This document shows positions 19,678-30,768 of a stretch of DNA of 55,486 nucleotides, one piece after another. The first letter of the stretch is position 1, and each line of letters starts with the position of its first letter. Below the pieces are notes generated by a model that had not been told where the DNA came from, made no database searches, and saw only the letters and a list, made by a program, of their open reading frames with translations. A program made the position numbers and the translations under genes. Origin of the DNA: Oceanococcus sp. (lineage in GTDB: Bacteria; Pseudomonadota; Gammaproteobacteria; Nevskiales; Oceanococcaceae); assembly GCA_030147945.1 (NCBI GenBank), contig JASBUL010000038.1:1-55486 (forward strand), read 5' to 3'.

Positions 19678-20034
19678 CTGACGAGTTTCACCGTTTTCGC
19701 TTTCCCCCGCAGCCGCCGGTTGACCCGGCCAGACGAGTTTACGCGAGTCTTTCGCCAAGGTCGTCGAATTTCAGCGGGGTCTTTGCAGATCGTGTGTGCG
19801 CCATCCGAGGCGGGTTATGCCCGGCTTGGTTTGGCTATCGCCAAGCGCATTCTGCCGCGAGCGGTGGATCGCAATCGCGCCAAGCGCGTGATTCGCGAAT
19901 CATTTCGGCATCAGGCGGCGGATTTACCGCCGCTTGATGTTGTGGTCACACTGCGTGGCGGAAAGATCCGCGGCGTACCTGCGGATATGAGCAATCGGCT
20001 CGAAGCGCTATGGTTACGCTTAGCAACGGACTAA
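19678..20034 (+). CDS. rnpA: ribonuclease P protein component
   Basis: Protein cofactor of RNase P, which matures tRNA 5' ends. The basic RNR-type motif [16 protein letters not shown] (about residues 62-77 from this start) is diagnostic. The only conventional start codon in frame is TTG 19720, but family homology ([19 protein letters not shown], like E. coli FPRELRLLTPSQF) extends upstream of it. The frame is open back to a stop at 19657-19659, and the only other near-cognate start seen is CTG 19678, which I use provisionally (118 aa). If TTG 19720 is right the protein is 104 aa and lacks the conserved RL segment. Confidence 0.88.
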   Translation: MTSFTVFAFPRSRRLTRPDEFTRVFRQGRRISAGSLQIVCAPSEAGYARLGLAIAKRILPRAVDRNRAKRVIRESFRHQAADLPPLDVVVTLRGGKIRGVPADMSNRLEALWLRLATD

Positions 20035-20243
20035 AATACCCGCTCATCGCGTTCATCAAGCTCTACCGGGTGGTGATCAGCCCGCTGCTGCCACCACGTT
20101 GCCGTTTTCATCCCACCTGTTCGCAATATGCGATCGAAGCTTTGCAGCGTCACGGGGTGATTCGCGGTCTGGCTCTGAGTTTCAAGCGCATCATTCGCTG
20201 TCATCCGGGTTGCCCTGGTGGGCATGACCCGGTCCCGGAATAA
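20010..20243 (+). CDS. yidD: membrane protein insertion efficiency factor YidD
   Basis: Small 77-residue membrane-associated protein of the YidD family. An amphipathic N-terminal helix ([15 protein letters not shown]) is followed by the conserved cysteine-rich signature [15 protein letters not shown] and [14 protein letters not shown]. It assists YidC-dependent insertion. The ATG overlaps the 3' end of rnpA by 25 nt, as in most bacteria. Confidence 0.96.
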   Translation: MVTLSNGLKYPLIAFIKLYRVVISPLLPPRCRFHPTCSQYAIEALQRHGVIRGLALSFKRIIRCHPGCPGGHDPVPE

Positions 20244-20259
20244 ATCGGCTCCGACGAAA

Positions 20260-21990
20260 ATGGAAAATCTCCGCATGGTCCTGTTCGCCGCACTGGCGGG
20301 CGTGTTGTTCCTGATGTACCAAGCGTGGCAGAAGGACTATCCGCAACAGCAGGCCCAGGCGCCGAGTGCGTCGCCCTTGGCCTCTCCGCTGGACAGCGTG
20401 CCGGGCGAAACCGTTGCCACGACTTCCGGTGATGACGAAGGCGTGCCGTCGCTGGGCGCCAGCGCCGATGCACCGGGCAGCGTACCCCCGGTACAGGGCG
20501 AGCGTGGTGAGGCGGTATCCGCACAGCCGGGTCAGACGATCGAGATCACCACCGATGTTTACCGCGTCAGCATTGACCTGGCCGGTGGCGATATTCGGCG
20601 CCTGGAACTGCTTGACTATCCGATTGCAAAGGCTCATCCGGATCAGCCGCTGCCGCTGCTCAATGATGAACTGCCGCACTTCTTCGTGCTGCAAAGCGGC
20701 CTGGTCAGCAACGCCGGTTCGGCACCGGACCACAACACCGTATACCAGGCCGAGCGCAGCCGTTACACGCTCGCCGAGCAGGATGAAGATCTGGTTGTAC
20801 CGCTGCGCTGGACCGGCGCGGACGGCCTCACGGTCGAAAAGGTTTACCGCTTTACCCGCGGCAGCTACGAGGTCAATCTGCTTTATCGGGTAAGCAACGA
20901 CACGGCAGAGCAGCGCCAGTTGAGCCCCTATCTGCGGATGTGGCGGACGCCCAACAAGGCCGGTGAAGAGCCGCCGTTCATCAAGAGCTTTATCGGTGCC
21001 GCGGTCTACACCCGTGATTCTGACGGGCAGTACAAATACAAGAAATACGACGCCGGCGACCTGGAAAAGGAAAGCGTCACGCTGGAGCAGCAAGGCGGCT
21101 GGCTGGGCATGCTGCAGCACTATTTCGTGGCTGCCGTGCTGCCTGAACCCACCGAACTCAACCGGTTTTATCTGCGCCCCGGTAAGCGCTTTGGCTTCAT
21201 CGGCGAATATGTGGGTGAACGGGTCGATGTGGCGCCGCAAGCCGGTCGTGAAATCAACCTGCGCCTGTACATGGGGCCCAAGCTCCAGCAGGAGCTTGAA
21301 ACGGTGGCCAAGGGTCTGGAGCTGACCGTTGATTACGGCTTGCTGACGCCGATTTCCCAGCCGCTGTTCTGGGTGCTCGACAAGTTGCACGGCCTGACCG
21401 GCAACTGGGGCTGGTCGATTATCTTGCTGACCCTGCTGATCAAGCTGGCCTTCTACAAACTGTCCGAAGCGCAGTACCGCTCCATGGCGCGGATGAAGAA
21501 GTTCGCCCCGCGCATCCAGTCGATCAAGGAACGCTACGCCGACGATCGTGAGCGCCTGCATCAGGCGATGATGGATCTGTACAAGAAAGAAGGCTTCAAT
21601 CCGCTGGCCGGGTGCTGGCCGATGCTGGTGCAGTTTCCAGTGTTCATCGCGCTGTATTGGGTTCTGCTTGAATCGGTAGAGCTGCGTCAGGCCGATTTCG
21701 CGCTGTGGATCAATGATCTGTCCAGCCCCGATCCGCTGTACGTGTTGCCGGTGCTGTTTGGCATTTCCATGTATCTGCAGCAGAAGCTGTCGGGTCAGGC
21801 CATGACCATGGAGCCGATGCAGCAACGCATCATGACGATCATGCCGATTGGTCTGGCTATCTTCTTCGCGTTCTTCCCGGCAGGTCTGGTGTTGTACTGG
21901 TTCGTCAGCAACCTGGTGGGCATCATCCAGCAATGGGTGATCACCAAACGTCTGGAACACGAAGAGCACGCGCAGCCCAAGAAACGCTGA
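20260..21990 (+). CDS. yidC: membrane protein insertase YidC
   Basis: Inner-membrane insertase (576 aa) acting alone or with SecYEG. I choose ATG 20260 (MENLRMVLFAALAGVLFLMYQAW), which matches the E. coli start ([22 protein letters not shown]). A longer frame from 20218 would overlap yidD and place a basic tail before the first helix. The order is TM1 (about 6-24), a large periplasmic beta domain (about 55-350), then five C-terminal helices starting LFWVLDKLHGLTGNWGWSII, with the cytoplasmic KKFAPRIQSIKERY coiled region and a basic C-terminus for ribosome contact. Confidence 0.97.
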   Translation: MENLRMVLFAALAGVLFLMYQAWQKDYPQQQAQAPSASPLASPLDSVPGETVATTSGDDEGVPSLGASADAPGSVPPVQGERGEAVSAQPGQTIEITTDVYRVSIDLAGGDIRRLELLDYPIAKAHPDQPLPLLNDELPHFFVLQSGLVSNAGSAPDHNTVYQAERSRYTLAEQDEDLVVPLRWTGADGLTVEKVYRFTRGSYEVNLLYRVSNDTAEQRQLSPYLRMWRTPNKAGEEPPFIKSFIGAAVYTRDSDGQYKYKKYDAGDLEKESVTLEQQGGWLGMLQHYFVAAVLPEPTELNRFYLRPGKRFGFIGEYVGERVDVAPQAGREINLRLYMGPKLQQELETVAKGLELTVDYGLLTPISQPLFWVLDKLHGLTGNWGWSIILLTLLIKLAFYKLSEAQYRSMARMKKFAPRIQSIKERYADDRERLHQAMMDLYKKEGFNPLAGCWPMLVQFPVFIALYWVLLESVELRQADFALWINDLSSPDPLYVLPVLFGISMYLQQKLSGQAMTMEPMQQRIMTIMPIGLAIFFAFFPAGLVLYWFVSNLVGIIQQWVITKRLEHEEHAQPKKR

Positions 21991-21996
21991 CCTGGC

Positions 21997-23307
21997 ATGA
22001 CGACGTCCGAGACCATCGCCGCGGTTGCAACGCCGGCCGGTCAGGGCGGCGTCGGTATCGTTCGTATCTCCGGGCCGGCTGCGTTTGCGGCGGCCCAGGC
22101 GCTCAGTGGTCATCCGCCTGAGGTCGGTCGTGTCCGCTTTGCCCGTCTGCGCAATCAACAGGGCGAGCTGATTGACGAAGGTGTGGTGCTGGCGTTCGCC
22201 GGACCACACAGTTTCACCGGCGAAGACGTGATCGAAATGCAGATCCACGGCGGGCCCTGGTTGCTGGCGCGCCTGATGGATTGCCTGTGCCGCGAACACC
22301 CCATTCGAGCGGCCCGTCCCGGCGAGTTTTCCGAGCGCGCTTTTCACAACGGCAAGCTGGATCTGGTTCAGGCCGAGGCCATCGCCGACATGATTTCGGC
22401 CGGTTCGGATCAGGCCGCACGGGCGGCTCAGCGCAGTCTCAGCGGGGTGTTTTCAAGCCGTTGCCACGCGCTGCACGAAGCCTTGCTCGATCTGCGCATG
22501 CGGCTTGAAGCGGCGATCGATTTTCCCGAAGAAGACATCGATTTTTTGTCCGATCCGGAACTGATGGCGCGTTGGCAGGCGCTCCACGTGGAACATCAGC
22601 GTTTGCTTGAAGATGCCCGACATGGTGTGCAGCTAAGCCAGGGGCTGACGGTCGTGCTTGCGGGTGCGCCAAACGCCGGAAAATCCAGTCTTCTCAACTA
22701 CTTGTCTCGGGATGAGACGGCCATTGTCAGCGCGATCGCCGGCACCACCCGCGATTTGCTGCGCAGCGCCGTGCAGCTGGCCGGTGTGCCGGTCACGCTG
22801 ATCGATACCGCGGGCTTGCGCGACAGCGACGACCCGGTTGAACAGGAAGGCGTGCGACGGGCCACCAAAGCCATCGCCAGTGCCGACTTTCTGCTGCACG
22901 TGCGCGCGCCGGATATCCCCGACAGCCCGGTGCCACAGACCCAGGCGCGGGTCATCACCGTGCACAACAAGGCCGACCTCGGCGCCGAGCCGGTGGGCTG
23001 GATGGATTCGCAACACAGCCAAATTCGACTGTCGGCGCGCACCGGTGAAGGCGTGGACAGCTTGATCGAAGCGCTGGTTGGGCATGCTGGAGAGAGTGAT
23101 TTCAGTGCCCGTCAGCGTCACGTCGATGCGCTTGTCCGGCTCGGTCGTCATCTGCAGGAAGCCGGGCAGCGCCTGCAGCAAGGCGCTGGCGACATCGCCG
23201 CCGAAGAACTGCGCCTGGGCCAGCGTGAACTGGGCGAAATCACCGGTCAGGTGCACAGTGATGAGCTGTTGGGGCGCATTTTCTCCAGTTTCTGCATCGG
23301 CAAGTAA
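21997..23307 (+). CDS. mnmE: tRNA uridine-5-carboxymethylaminomethyl modification GTPase MnmE
   Basis: GTPase (436 aa) that with MnmG modifies the wobble uridine of several tRNAs. The N-terminal folate-binding domain begins TIAAVATPAGQGGVGIVRISG. A helical domain surrounds the inserted G domain, which has P-loop GAPNAGKSS (about residue 225), DTAGLRDS and NKAD motifs. The protein ends in the invariant FCIGK with its catalytic cysteine. mnmG does not follow, as it often does; aceE is next after a 110-nt gap. Confidence 0.97.
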   Translation: MTTSETIAAVATPAGQGGVGIVRISGPAAFAAAQALSGHPPEVGRVRFARLRNQQGELIDEGVVLAFAGPHSFTGEDVIEMQIHGGPWLLARLMDCLCREHPIRAARPGEFSERAFHNGKLDLVQAEAIADMISAGSDQAARAAQRSLSGVFSSRCHALHEALLDLRMRLEAAIDFPEEDIDFLSDPELMARWQALHVEHQRLLEDARHGVQLSQGLTVVLAGAPNAGKSSLLNYLSRDETAIVSAIAGTTRDLLRSAVQLAGVPVTLIDTAGLRDSDDPVEQEGVRRATKAIASADFLLHVRAPDIPDSPVPQTQARVITVHNKADLGAEPVGWMDSQHSQIRLSARTGEGVDSLIEALVGHAGESDFSARQRHVDALVRLGRHLQEAGQRLQQGAGDIAAEELRLGQRELGEITGQVHSDELLGRIFSSFCIGK

Positions 23308-23417
23308 ACGCATCCCATCGTCATAACGGACGGGGTGATTCGCCTGTCCGCTCACTAACATGCACAGGTGCTTGATTGGTTCAGGCAAACCACCGATGCT
23401 GTGTTGGTGGATCACCC

Positions 23418-26105
<2,688 letters not shown>

Positions 26106-26110
26106 GCCCC

Positions 26111-27409
26111 ATGAGTCAGGACATCAAAGTTCCCGATATCGGCGATTTCGACGCGGTCGAGATCATCGAGGTGCTGGTCAGCGCCGGCGATACGGTTGAA
26201 GCCGAGCAGGCACTGCTGGTGCTGGAATCCGACAAAGCCACGATGGAGGTGCCCAGCCCGCTGGCCGGGACCCTCAGCGAGGTCAAGGTCAAGGTTGGCG
26301 ACAAGGTCGCCCAGGGTGATGTGATCGCTGTGCTCGACAGTGCGGATCAGCCGCCCCAGACATCCGAGTCGGCATCACAACCCGCCGCGCCTGCGTCGTC
26401 GGAGGACGCTACAGCCACACAAAAAGACAGCGACCAGGCGCCAGCAAAGCCGGCACCGAAAGCCGACAAGGCGCCGGCACCCACGCCAGCGCCGTCATCA
26501 GCCAGTACCCAGGGCGAGGATATTCCTCATGCCAGTCCCTCGGTGCGCCTGTTCGCCCGTGAACTGGGTGTGGACCTGCGCCAGGTCGAGGGTCAGGGGC
26601 CCAAGGGACGCATCCTGCGCGAGGACGTACAACAGTTCGTGAAGTCGCGGTTGGCCACTCCGGCCTCGGGTCCGGCTGGCCAGGGTCTGCCGAGCATGCC
26701 GCACATCGACTTCAGCAAGTTTGGCGAAACCGAAGTGCGCGAGCTGCCTCGCATCCGCAAACTGTCGGCCTCCAATCTGCATCGCAACTGGCTGGTCGTG
26801 CCTCATGTCACCCAGTTTGAATCAGCGGACATCACCGAGCTTGAAGCCTTTCGCAAGCAGGAATCCGCGCGCGGTGAGTTGAAGCTCACGCTGTTGCCTT
26901 TCGTGATCAAGGCGGTGTGCCTGGCACTGCGACGCTACCCCGAGTTCAACAGTTCACTGGCGCCCGACGGTAATGCGCTCATCATCAAAAAGTACTGCCA
27001 CGTGGGTTTTGCCGCCGACACGCCCAACGGTCTGGTGGTGCCGGTGATCCGGGATGCGGATCGCAAAAGCGTGAGCGAACTGGCCGCTGAAGCCAGCGAA
27101 TTGGCTGCGACTGCACGTGACGGCAAGCTGGGTCCGGCGCAGATGCAGGGCGGCTGCTTTTCCATTTCCAGTCTGGGTGGCATCGGCGGCTCGCATTTCA
27201 CCCCCATCGTCAATGCACCGGAAGTGGCCATACTCGGGGTGTCCAGGGCTCGAACGGAAGCGGTTTGGGATGGTCAGACCTTTCAGCCCCGCCTGATGTT
27301 GCCCTTGTCGCTGTCTTATGACCACCGGGTGATTGATGGCGCGGCGGCGGCCCGTTTCGCCGTCGCATTGTCCGAGTTGCTCAGCGATATCCGGCGGCTC
27401 TGCCTGTAA
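26111..27409 (+). CDS. aceF: dihydrolipoyllysine acetyltransferase (PDH E2) with one lipoyl domain
   Basis: Core of the PDH complex (432 aa). It has a single N-terminal lipoyl domain with modified lysine K42 in ESDKATMEVP, then a long Ala/Pro/Ser/Lys-rich flexible linker (about 80-135). The peripheral-subunit-binding domain is at about 138-172 (ASPSVRLFARELGVDL). The catalytic acyltransferase domain has the active-site motif DHRVIDGA near residue 405. E. coli AceF has three lipoyl domains; one is usual in many other lineages. The lipoyl domain closely resembles the one fused to lpd downstream. Confidence 0.97.
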   Translation: MSQDIKVPDIGDFDAVEIIEVLVSAGDTVEAEQALLVLESDKATMEVPSPLAGTLSEVKVKVGDKVAQGDVIAVLDSADQPPQTSESASQPAAPASSEDATATQKDSDQAPAKPAPKADKAPAPTPAPSSASTQGEDIPHASPSVRLFARELGVDLRQVEGQGPKGRILREDVQQFVKSRLATPASGPAGQGLPSMPHIDFSKFGETEVRELPRIRKLSASNLHRNWLVVPHVTQFESADITELEAFRKQESARGELKLTLLPFVIKAVCLALRRYPEFNSSLAPDGNALIIKKYCHVGFAADTPNGLVVPVIRDADRKSVSELAAEASELAATARDGKLGPAQMQGGCFSISSLGGIGGSHFTPIVNAPEVAILGVSRARTEAVWDGQTFQPRLMLPLSLSYDHRVIDGAAAARFAVALSELLSDIRRLCL

Positions 27410-27507
27410 GCCGCATTACGCATGGACTTGGGCCAGAAATTGCGGCATCGTAATTCCCATTTTCTAAAAACGAAAACACCCTGAGTGCGAATATTAAGGA
27501 GATCGTC

Positions 27508-28860
27508 ATGCGGATAATTGCAGGAATGGCAGCCGGCCTGTTGCTGGTCAGCGCTGCGAGCCAGGCCAAGGTTTCGCCGGAAGAAGCGGCCAAGCTTGGT
27601 GTCAGCGGAACCGAACTGACACCGGTGGGTGCGATTCGCGCCGGCGACGGTGAACATGTTCCGGAGTGGACGCCGTACACCCCCCACGGTGACAAACTGA
27701 TCCGTGAAGCGACCTGGGTTGAGCATCGCTACAAGGACGAACAACCCCTGTTCGTGGTGACCAAAGCCAATATGGCGCAGTACGCCGACATGCTCTCGGA
27801 AGGTCACAAGCAGTTGCTGCAGCGCTACGACAGCTACAAGATCAAGGTTTACCCTTCGCATCGCGATGCCGCCTGGCCCAAGGACATTTACGAGGCCACG
27901 ATCAAGAACGCCACCACCGCTCACCTGGAAGGTGGCGATCCGGACAAGATTCGCGAAACCACGCTGGGCTTCCCCTTCCCCATTCCGACCACCGGTGCAC
28001 ACCCGTGGTGGAACCACCGCCTCAAATGGCGTGGCAATGACGCTGTGCGTTACAACAACCAGGCGATCGTGCAGGGTGACGGCAGCTTCCAGCTGACCAA
28101 GATCGTTGAGGAGGTGAAGTTCAAATACGCCAACCTCAACGAGCCGGGCAGCATGAACGGCCCTGATGACATCTTTCTGTGGTATCTGTCCGAAACCAAG
28201 GCACCGCCGCGTATGGCGGGTCAGCTGCTGCTGGCCTGGGAGCATGCCGACTACCGCAGCGCCTGGTTGTACAACCCGGGCCTGCGCCGCATTCGTCGTG
28301 CGCCGTCGGTGGGGTATGACAACCCGTACGAAGGCACCGATGGTCAGCAGTTCTATGATCAGGTCGACATGGTCAACGGCAAGCTCGACCGTTTCACCTG
28401 GAAACTGCTCGGTCGCAAGCCGATGATCACTCCCTACAACAGTGCTGCGATCAACTCCAAAGCGCTCAAGTACGAGGACATCCTGCAGGGTCTGCACATC
28501 AATCAGGACGTGGCCCGCTACGAAATCCACCGCATGTGGGTGGTCGAGGCCAACAATCGGCCTGAAGTGCGCCACACCTTCAAGAAGCGCACGATCTATT
28601 TCGATGAAGACACCTGGACCGCAACGATGATCGACAACTACGATCACCGCGACGAGTTCTACAAATTCCAGGAAGGTCATCTGGTCTGCCTGCCGACGAT
28701 TCTGAGCTGCAGCACGGTGCCGGAAATCATCTACGACCTGCAGTCGCGGGTGTACTTCGCCACCGCCATGATCAACGAAGACAAGCCCAACGACTTCACC
28801 GTGTCGTTTGAAGAGAAGCATTTCGAACCCAACAAGGTGGCCCGCCGCGCCACCCGATAG
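27508..28860 (+). CDS. DUF1329 family exported protein
   Basis: Exported protein (450 aa) with a clear signal peptide (MRIIAGMAAGLLLVSAASQAK). The mature part is aromatic-rich with repeated beta-type segments (DNPYEGTDGQQFYDQVDM, TPYNSAAI, YEIHRMWVVEA), which I recognise as the DUF1329 family related to outer-membrane lipoprotein-sorting folds. There is no lipobox. A strong AAGGAG site precedes ATG 27508. It sits inside the pdh operon, 98 nt after aceF and 17 nt before lpd; a metabolic link to pyruvate dehydrogenase is not known to me. Other DUF1329 genes often accompany DUF1302 or RND-transporter genes, absent here. Confidence 0.85.
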   Translation: MRIIAGMAAGLLLVSAASQAKVSPEEAAKLGVSGTELTPVGAIRAGDGEHVPEWTPYTPHGDKLIREATWVEHRYKDEQPLFVVTKANMAQYADMLSEGHKQLLQRYDSYKIKVYPSHRDAAWPKDIYEATIKNATTAHLEGGDPDKIRETTLGFPFPIPTTGAHPWWNHRLKWRGNDAVRYNNQAIVQGDGSFQLTKIVEEVKFKYANLNEPGSMNGPDDIFLWYLSETKAPPRMAGQLLLAWEHADYRSAWLYNPGLRRIRRAPSVGYDNPYEGTDGQQFYDQVDMVNGKLDRFTWKLLGRKPMITPYNSAAINSKALKYEDILQGLHINQDVARYEIHRMWVVEANNRPEVRHTFKKRTIYFDEDTWTATMIDNYDHRDEFYKFQEGHLVCLPTILSCSTVPEIIYDLQSRVYFATAMINEDKPNDFTVSFEEKHFEPNKVARRATR

Positions 28861-28877
28861 CCAGTGAACGATTCATC

Positions 28878-30623
28878 ATGAGTCAGGATATTCGCGTTCC
28901 CGATATCGGCGATTTCGACGCCGTTGAAATCATTGATGTGCTGGTCTCCGCAGGTGACCAGGTGGAACCCGAAACACCCCTGATCGTGCTTGAATCAGAC
29001 AAGGCGACGATGGAGGTGCCGTCCCCGTTGGGCGGCACCCTGTCCGAAGTGCTGGTCAGTGTGGGTGACAAAGTCGCCCAGGGCGATGTTATCGCGCGTA
29101 TCGATGCATCAAGCGCGCAAGACGACACGCCGGCCTCGCAAAGCAGCCACCCGCCAGCAGCTGACAAGGACCATGAGGCCGCCGCCCCCAGCGAGTCCGA
29201 AACCGATGCAGACTGTGACGTTGTGGTCCTGGGATCCGGTCCAGGCGGCTACAGCGCAGCCTTTCGGGCCGCTGATCTGGGCCTGAAAACCATACTGGTG
29301 GAGCGCCACGCTGCGCTCGGCGGGGTGTGTCTGAATGTGGGCTGCATCCCGTCCAAGGCTTTGCTGCACACCGCGCATGTCATCGACGAAGCGGCAGCCA
29401 TGGCCGAGCATGGGGTGAGCTTCGGTGAGCCGCAGATCGATCTCGATAAACTGCGTGGCTTCAAACAATCGGTGGTCGACAAGCTGACAGGAGGTCTGGT
29501 CGGCCTGGCCAAGCAGCGCAAGGTTGAGGTGGTGCACGGTCATGCTGAATTCAGCGCCGCGCACAGCGTGCAGGTGACTCAGGGCGATGATTCACGCCAG
29601 ATTCGTTTCCGACATGCCATTGTGGCGGCCGGTTCTCGCACGGTACGCCTGCCTGGCCTGCCGGATGATGACGAGCGCATTATCGACTCCACCGGTGCAT
29701 TGGAATTGCACGACATACCATCGCGTTTGCTGGTTATCGGTGGTGGCATTATCGGCCTGGAAATGGCCAATGTGTATGCGGTGCTTGGCAGCAGCGTCGA
29801 TGTGGTCGAGCTCAGCGATGGCTTGGTACCCGGGGCGGATCCCGATCTGATCAAGCCGCTGACCAAGCGCATGAAAGCACGTTTGGGTCACATCTGGTTG
29901 AGTACCAAAGTGACCGCCGTGACACCGGACGATGACGGCCTGACGGTGTCGTTTGAAGGTGAGCAGGCACCTGAGCCGCAAACCTATGACAAGGTCCTGG
30001 TTGCGGTGGGGCGGCGCCCCAACGGTGATCAGATCAACGCCCAGGCTGCCGGTCTGGAGATCGACGAGCGCGGATTTATCCCGGTTGATCGACAGATGCG
30101 CAGCAAGGTGCCGCACATCTTTGCCATCGGAGATATCGCCGGCCAACCCATGCTTGCGCACAAAGCTACGCACGAAGGCAAAGTGGCCGCGGAGGTCATC
30201 GCCGGTCGCAAGACCGCGTTCGATGCGCGTTGCATCCCGTCGGTGGTGTACACCGATCCGGAAGTGGCCTGGGTCGGGCTGACCGAGCAGCAAGCCAAGG
30301 CGCAAGGTGTGGATTACGACAAAGGCCAGTTTCCGTGGGCGGCCAATGGCCGTTCACTCGGCATGGGTTATCAGGATGGGGTGACCAAGCTGTTGTTCGA
30401 CAAGTCCACTGGTCGTTTGCTGGGAGGCGGCGCGGTCGGGCCCAATGCCGGTGAGCTGGTGGCCGAAATGGGTCTGGCGATCGAGTTTGGTGCCGATGCC
30501 CACGATATCGGCCTCACCATCCACGCGCACCCGACCCTCTCGGAATCGGTAGGCATGGCCGCCGAGGCGGCTGCGGGGACGCTTACCGATCTTTATATTC
30601 CGAAAAAGAAAGCCAAGCGCTAG
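28878..30623 (+). CDS. lpd: dihydrolipoamide dehydrogenase (PDH E3) with N-terminal lipoyl domain
   Basis: FAD/NAD disulfide oxidoreductase (581 aa) that reoxidises the lipoyl groups of AceF. Residues 1-77 form an extra lipoyl domain with K42 in ESDKATMEVP, and a Ser/Ala/Asp-rich linker leads to the E3 fold. The fold has the FAD motif GSGPGGYSAA (about 117), the redox pair C151/C156 in GGVCLNVGCIPSK, NAD-binding GGGIIGLEMA, and the C-terminal catalytic histidine in HAHPTLSE. Lipoyl-E3 fusions are known from Neisseria and other proteobacteria. The gene is 17 nt after the DUF1329 gene. Confidence 0.96.
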   Translation: MSQDIRVPDIGDFDAVEIIDVLVSAGDQVEPETPLIVLESDKATMEVPSPLGGTLSEVLVSVGDKVAQGDVIARIDASSAQDDTPASQSSHPPAADKDHEAAAPSESETDADCDVVVLGSGPGGYSAAFRAADLGLKTILVERHAALGGVCLNVGCIPSKALLHTAHVIDEAAAMAEHGVSFGEPQIDLDKLRGFKQSVVDKLTGGLVGLAKQRKVEVVHGHAEFSAAHSVQVTQGDDSRQIRFRHAIVAAGSRTVRLPGLPDDDERIIDSTGALELHDIPSRLLVIGGGIIGLEMANVYAVLGSSVDVVELSDGLVPGADPDLIKPLTKRMKARLGHIWLSTKVTAVTPDDDGLTVSFEGEQAPEPQTYDKVLVAVGRRPNGDQINAQAAGLEIDERGFIPVDRQMRSKVPHIFAIGDIAGQPMLAHKATHEGKVAAEVIAGRKTAFDARCIPSVVYTDPEVAWVGLTEQQAKAQGVDYDKGQFPWAANGRSLGMGYQDGVTKLLFDKSTGRLLGGGAVGPNAGELVAEMGLAIEFGADAHDIGLTIHAHPTLSESVGMAAEAAAGTLTDLYIPKKKAKR

Positions 30624-30642
30624 TTTGGCTGGCTGGTCCAAG

Positions 30643-30743
30643 GCCTTAGTCAGTACATTGCGAGACTGTCAGAGGCCTGGATGGCCGATGACAAGCGATA
30701 CATGGACGTACTTGAGCGAGTCTCGGAATGTACTGACTAAGGC
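30643..30743. repeat. long imperfect inverted repeat between convergent genes
   Basis: The arms 30643-30667 and 30719-30743 are reverse complements over 25 positions with one mismatch (position 30661, C, against a C-derived G in the other arm). They are separated by 51 nt that itself contains GGCCTGGATGGCC. The arms are not followed by T runs, so this is not a typical intrinsic terminator. It lies between the ends of lpd (plus) and the L,D-transpeptidase gene (minus), the usual place for REP-like or miniature mobile repeats. Only one copy is seen in this window. Confidence 0.8.
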
Positions 30744-30768
30744 TTTCGCGCTTCAAGCTTGGGCCTGA

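Noticed and set aside
20191-22347. A 718-codon open frame antisense to yidC and the start of mnmE
   Set aside because: Its translation is a low-complexity His/Gln/Arg-rich string with no recognisable domain, and both sense genes are unmistakable. Long antisense frames are expected opposite GC-rich codon usage.
22580-22595. parS-like sequence CGCTCCACGTGGAACA in mnmE
   Set aside because: The core TCCACGTGGAACA fits, but the first three bases do not; it may be weakly bound by ParB, but I do not call it as a site.
23308-23417. Imperfect hairpin CGGAC...GTCCG between mnmE and aceE
   Set aside because: Short stem with a mismatch and no T tract; not convincing as a terminator or operator.
27316-28821. 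A 501-codon minus-strand frame opposite the DUF1329 gene
   Set aside because: The plus-strand product has a signal peptide, good ribosome-binding site and family motifs; the antisense frame has none.
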